From the NCBI RefSeq assembly GCF_011397635.1, contig NC_064762.1, forward strand, positions 27,199,617 to 27,263,616: a stretch of 64,000 nucleotides of DNA, in the 5' to 3' direction. The notes beneath the pieces are model-generated. The model was not told where the DNA came from. It did not search any database and was given only the letters and a program-made list of their open reading frames with translations. Shown here one piece after another: positions 59,746 through 64,000 of this stretch; the first letter of the stretch is position 1; each line of letters opens with the position of its first letter. A program made the translations under genes and the position numbers. The stretch comes from Epinephelus fuscoguttatus. Lineage: Eukaryota; Chordata; Actinopteri; Perciformes; Serranidae.

Positions 59746-62100
59746 AACTTAGGTGTTAGTTCTGACAGCACCTGTTGAGCCAGTCCTCTCTCTGTTCACA
59801 CTATAGCCCATATATAATATATATTGATTAAGTTTTGTTTTTACATTGTCATAGCACTGCAGTGCTGTTATGAAGCCCCTCACTTTCAGATGTCCTTACA
59901 ACTGGAGGAAAACCTTAGCGTTTCTGTGCTATAGACTGTTACCATTTGATGTATTCTACATTTCACATCCTCGCTAGCGTCACAGGCCGATGTGGTTTTG
60001 TCTGTTTTTTCAACCGTCCCAGTGCAACAGCATGTGATCTAGAGGGCTGAATACAACGGCAAAGAGCAAGCAAACCTGGAGCGCTTTGTGTTCACAATGC
60101 ACAGGTTAACTGAACCGCACCGTGGACTTGAAGCGTCACAGGGGTCTGAGTTCTCTTGGAGTGATTTGGAATGCCAAATCACGGTCTTAGTTTACTCAGA
60201 TGGATGAAAAGGACCAAACTCCTTTAGTCCTTTTTAACTGAACTGAACTCAGTCCTCTTAAAGTGGACCAACGGAAAAGGGACTCTGTTCTTTTTGTGTT
60301 TACATTGTCGGTTCATGTGAAAGAGGACTGTGGTTCACTTAACCTGTGCCTTGTGAACACGAAATGCTGCGGGTCCACTCTGCCTTTTGCTATTGTATTG
60401 TAGCCCTCCAGGCTTGCCATACACAGATCACACTCTGTTTCAGTGGGACAAATAATAACACAACACAACCATGGCCACAGGTAACGACAGCACTACCAGT
60501 GGACGAGGTGTGCTCTAGTCTGACGATGGAGCAACTGCACTTCTCCAGATATGGAACGAGGAAAGCATCAAACAACAACTGTCCACAACGCACAGAAACA
60601 CTAAGGTTTTCCTCCAATTTTAAGTTCATAACGCACTGCAGTGTCACGTCAAAGTAAAAACAAAACTACATCAATATATATATTATATATAGGCTGTGGT
60701 GTGAATAGAAAGGAGACTGAGGCCCCGTCAGAGCTGGAGTTGACCTCAAAGTTGTCAGTCTTGTGGACTGAGTTCAGTTCCTTTTAAAAAGGACCAAGTG
60801 TGAAAACACCTTTAGTGTTCACCATGATGACCTACCTCAAGTAAACATTTACATTTTCAAAGTAGAACTGAAGTCAATGACAGCCACTATAACTTAAATG
60901 TCAGATTTGAGACTCCTCCCAGAAGTAGATCCCACGCCAGTCCTTGCAGCTGTGCTTCTTATCAAAGCCACATTTGCATTGTTCATACATATCATCTCTA
61001 GCAGCCTAATCCCTGTATATGGGTCTCTACAGCTTTCTTGTAGCTTTTATGAGATTAACTGGGGTGATTACATTTCTAACAGTTCCGAGCGTCACACCAC
61101 CCCAGCAAGTGTGACTCAAAATTTGGGAATGTCAAAAGTGTTTTGAATTTGAATGAGAGTTCATCTGCAGATAGAATTCTACATGTGCGCCGTGAACTTC
61201 TGTCCTTCATTTTGATCTCAAATACACATGTTAGGTTTCATGACTGCATCTTACACAGTAGTGAGGCCATCAAATTGACAATATCTGTCTACAGACAGAT
61301 GGACAGACATATTAGCACCTGCCAAAATACTCGAACGGCTTTTGTGGTAGCTCTCGTCACAATTGGTTTCACCAGAGGCACATTTTTGTCATAATGACAC
61401 ACACACGCACACACACAGACTCACAAGGTTAAAACAATACTAGCCGCCGCAACGCTGTCACTGCTGGTACATACTGGGCAAACACTCTGAGACAGTCCTC
61501 AGAGATAGTTATTGTGTCATCAATCAGGAAAATCTTGATGTTCAAAGGTCAGAAAGACGAAACCGACAGGTGGCAATAAAAAATGATTCTGATTATGGCT
61601 CTTTTTCTGCTATAATAATATATGCTATATATAATATGCTGTTTTATATAATAATGCAAAACACACAACAGTTTAGGAACCAACATAGCCAAATCAAAGC
61701 TATACAAAAAGAAAGGGGAATAAAACTAATAAATAAAACTATGATTGTTGTGTGATTATTACTCTTGATATATACTGTTATGGGGCTAAGTAAGCAATCA
61801 ATCAATCAGAGGCCTCCTAAAACAATATCTGAGAAGTCAAAAAACAATTTGCTCTTTTTTTTTCTATATCTGGGTCTTACAGGGTTAAACACTTGCACGT
61901 TCACTGCATTCATTCTTCAGTTGCCTGTAAACAAACGCTGGCAGGTAACCAGACCCCGCCTCAGTTAACAGTCTTTTGTTGAAGGTAATTCAAATATTGC
62001 TCCATAATCAGATTGCATCATTTTCGTTTCATGTAAATGTACCGAGGATGAAGACAACCCCTTCTCAGGAGAACTACGTATAGCTGTAGAAAATCAAACT
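59746..62100. other. No gene seen
   Basis: At 60120-60340 and 60720-60815, phrases with GGACCAAA and GTTCAGTTC recur in both orientations and may be an old MITE. Upstream flank of the Ly6-type gene. Confidence 0.4.
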
Positions 62101-62129
62101 CACACTCAGTGGTGTCCTGCCATCACAAA

Positions 62130-64000
62130 ATGCATCTCCTCACGCTGATCTTGGGTATTGTGCTTCTCCCTAAAGGCAAGTTTTTGTTCTGTTATTTGTT
62201 TCGTAACTGTTTGATCTTTAAGGAAGTGATTCTAATTTATTATTACCACATTTACCTTTACAAATACTACAGATGTGTCACTTAAGGTCACATGCCAAAT
62301 AACAGTATTGTGTGTAAAGTACTTGTTGCTCTTTGTTACTCACCTGCAGTTTGTACGCAGATGATTTGGCTTTTTCTAACTTCTGCTGTAGTTAAAAAAC
62401 AAACATCTGTCTGAATAGCACTTGACATCCACCTTCATACATATTTTTGCAGCTGTGCTCATAATTTTGATTAATTAACTTCAGAGTTAGGATGTTAAAA
62501 AGATTATGTCCACTCCTTGTAGAATAAAATGTTGATTTTATATTTTCATTTTTTATTAACTTATGAGTTTTGTGTTTTCTCAGCCTATACCCTAAAATGT
62601 TATTAGTGTGTACCGCAAGCCTCACGAACCTGCACAGACACAGCAAAGGAATGTCCTTCGCAGGGTCATCAGTGTGGTGCAGTGAGACTCATTTCATACA
62701 AAGGTATGGACATTTGTGGTGCATTGTTTTTTATTATAAAACTGCTTTGCACTGGCCCACTTTACAATGGTTCCTCTTTTCTTTCAGGTGCCTCAAAAGT
62801 TATTGATGTCCACTCAAAGGATTGTGCTGTGGCTGAAGAGTGTGTTGAGGCCTCAGCCAACTATGGGATCAACAAAACCGTAATTACCAGCAAGTGTTGC
62901 ACTTCTGAGCTCTGCAACACCCAACCTGCCCCTGGTAACTTTCTCATATTGTCTGTTGGTATTTAGATGCTTCTATGCACTGAGAGCTGTTTTTATTGAA
63001 AAGTGACATTTAGTTGCTTGAACAAAAAGCTGTAAAAACTGAAAACTACAGACCGTAAAAGTTCTTGTTTCAGATATCAAATAATGACTTGTTTTATTAT
63101 TTAAAATAACTCTGATTTTACTAAGCCAATACATTTTTAACAGATGCAAGTCATTTATTTATGTCTTGTTCCATATAGACAATGTGAATGTGGGTATTGA
63201 GAAGTGATGATGCCAGTCTGTCTATCAGAACCTGAGACAATATGTTTGGAGCAGATGTAGAAAGAGACACAAGGACACTCAAATTCCAAGACCAGAGCCA
63301 GTATGAGGAAGATTACTTAAGATACCCCCAACTGTCACAATACAGTTAGTGTGTGTGTGAGAGAGGCAGACAGACAGAATTTCCAGGTTTAAATCAATTT
63401 TGTTGTATTACCTTACCTATTACATAGCTTACTGTAAAAAACAGTCACATTTTCCTGTATTTCAAAATCATCACATCATCAGTCCATGAGCAGCCAACTG
63501 GCATCTCAGTTGCCAGAAGAAAATGTTGGCATTGTACATTTTTGCAAACCATGGATGCATTACATTTGTACATTTCATCTGCAGGCTAACACATCACTGT
63601 TTCTAAAGTGCTGTTGTATATGAGCTGACGTTTTGTTCCTGAACCTAATCACATGTTAACCACAGCATTGTTGAAACGTAGTTTCAATGTGTCCACTAAA
63701 AAAAATGTACAAATGTAACATATCTGTGGTTTGCAGAAACGAACCGTGCCAACATTTATTCTGGCCATTAGGTTGATTTTGTATATCTGTTCATATGTAC
63801 GCTGCTCATCAGCAGGGAAAAACCAACAAAAGTCCATTAAAAGGGATTTTAAAGATGCACTGAAGAAGAACAGAGCATTACAGTCACCCCTCAATCCCCC
63901 TCTACACCTAATACGAACAATGTATGTTCTGTATTACAGAGCCCACCAAATCCAATCCAAACGGCAAAAAGTGCTTCACCTGTGATGGACAATCATGCAC
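62130..64000 (+). CDS. Multi-domain Ly6/uPAR-type protein, 5' part, in-frame stop in exon 2
   Basis: Exons 62130-62175, 62584-62703, 62788-62934 and 63940 to beyond the window, all phase 1. Exon 1 encodes a signal-like MHLLTLILGIVLLPK. Exons 2-3 encode one Ly6/uPAR domain: KCY at the start, CPSQGHQCGAV mid-way, DCAVAEEC, then the terminal SKCCTSELCN. Exon 4 opens a second domain (KKCFTCDGQSC). Secreted or GPI-anchored proteins such as uPAR and PLA2-inhibitor-like proteins have this build. Two oddities: TAG at 62604-62606 directly after KCY, and a GC splice donor (AAAG/GCAAGT) on intron 1. The stop makes this copy a probable pseudogene, or reflects an assembly error or a null allele. The window cuts the gene. 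Confidence 0.8.
62935..63939 (+). other. Intron 3 of the Ly6-type gene
   Basis: Donor G/GTAACT at 62934/62935 and acceptor TATTACAG before 63940. About 1 kb of AT-rich DNA; the reading frames inside it are not supported as exons. Confidence 0.7.

Noticed and set aside
62584..62703. Alternative acceptor ATTAG to skip the nonsense codon in the Ly6 exon
   Set aside because: It would shift the frame and lose the first two cysteines.

Overview
The window is teleost fish nuclear DNA: AT-rich, intron-containing, full of hAT, Harbinger, Tc1/mariner, SINE and LINE debris, with no bacterial-style operons. Its main content is a tandem family of piscidin-type antimicrobial peptide genes, all on the minus strand. 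Five intact copies are resolved here exon by exon: 2017-3347, 23180-24144, 26058-27019, 28861-29615 and 35017-35754. A decayed copy lies at 7875-7991 and a probable relic of a first exon at 17225-17330. The three central copies encode peptides of the epinecidin type (from memory of the family), which points to a grouper-like percomorph. The species call is inference. || Layout. 1-8200: a piscidin-4-like gene, then a nest of transposons (SINE with a Harbinger element inside; hAT with a SINE inside) ending in a piscidin pseudogene whose intron was hit by the hAT element. 8200-22960: LINE, Tc1, Harbinger and MITE remnants, tandem 65-bp repeats and long gene-poor stretches. 22967-29879: two and a half tandem units of about 2.8 kb, each with one epinecidin-like gene. 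29880-34900: a 3.3-kb hAT-like insertion carrying a Tc1 relic. 35000-35970: a third piscidin subtype. 36000-62000: repeats, a LINE 3' end, two more hAT elements with 8-bp target duplications, a broken HIPK-like kinase fragment, a 1.7-kb foldback-like element and otherwise unassigned DNA. 62130-64000: the first exons of a plus-strand multi-domain Ly6/uPAR-type gene that runs off the window and carries an in-frame TAG in exon 2. || All five intact piscidin genes share one plan: a noncoding first exon, an acceptor one base before the ATG, a first coding exon with a 22-residue signal peptide ending in AEPGE(G/C), a short internal exon and a last coding exon. They share the MAEPGE signal core but differ in the mature peptide: Phe/His/Ile-rich (three central copies), Arg/Trp-rich (2 kb copy), Leu/His-rich (35 kb copy). 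The most informative observations are the chimeric middle copy (apparent crossover within 26134-26146), a perfect 13-bp Maf/AP-1 palindrome upstream of two copies, and replacement of that upstream region in the third. All splice models, family assignments and identity statements are by eye from the sequence; nothing was searched or aligned computationally.
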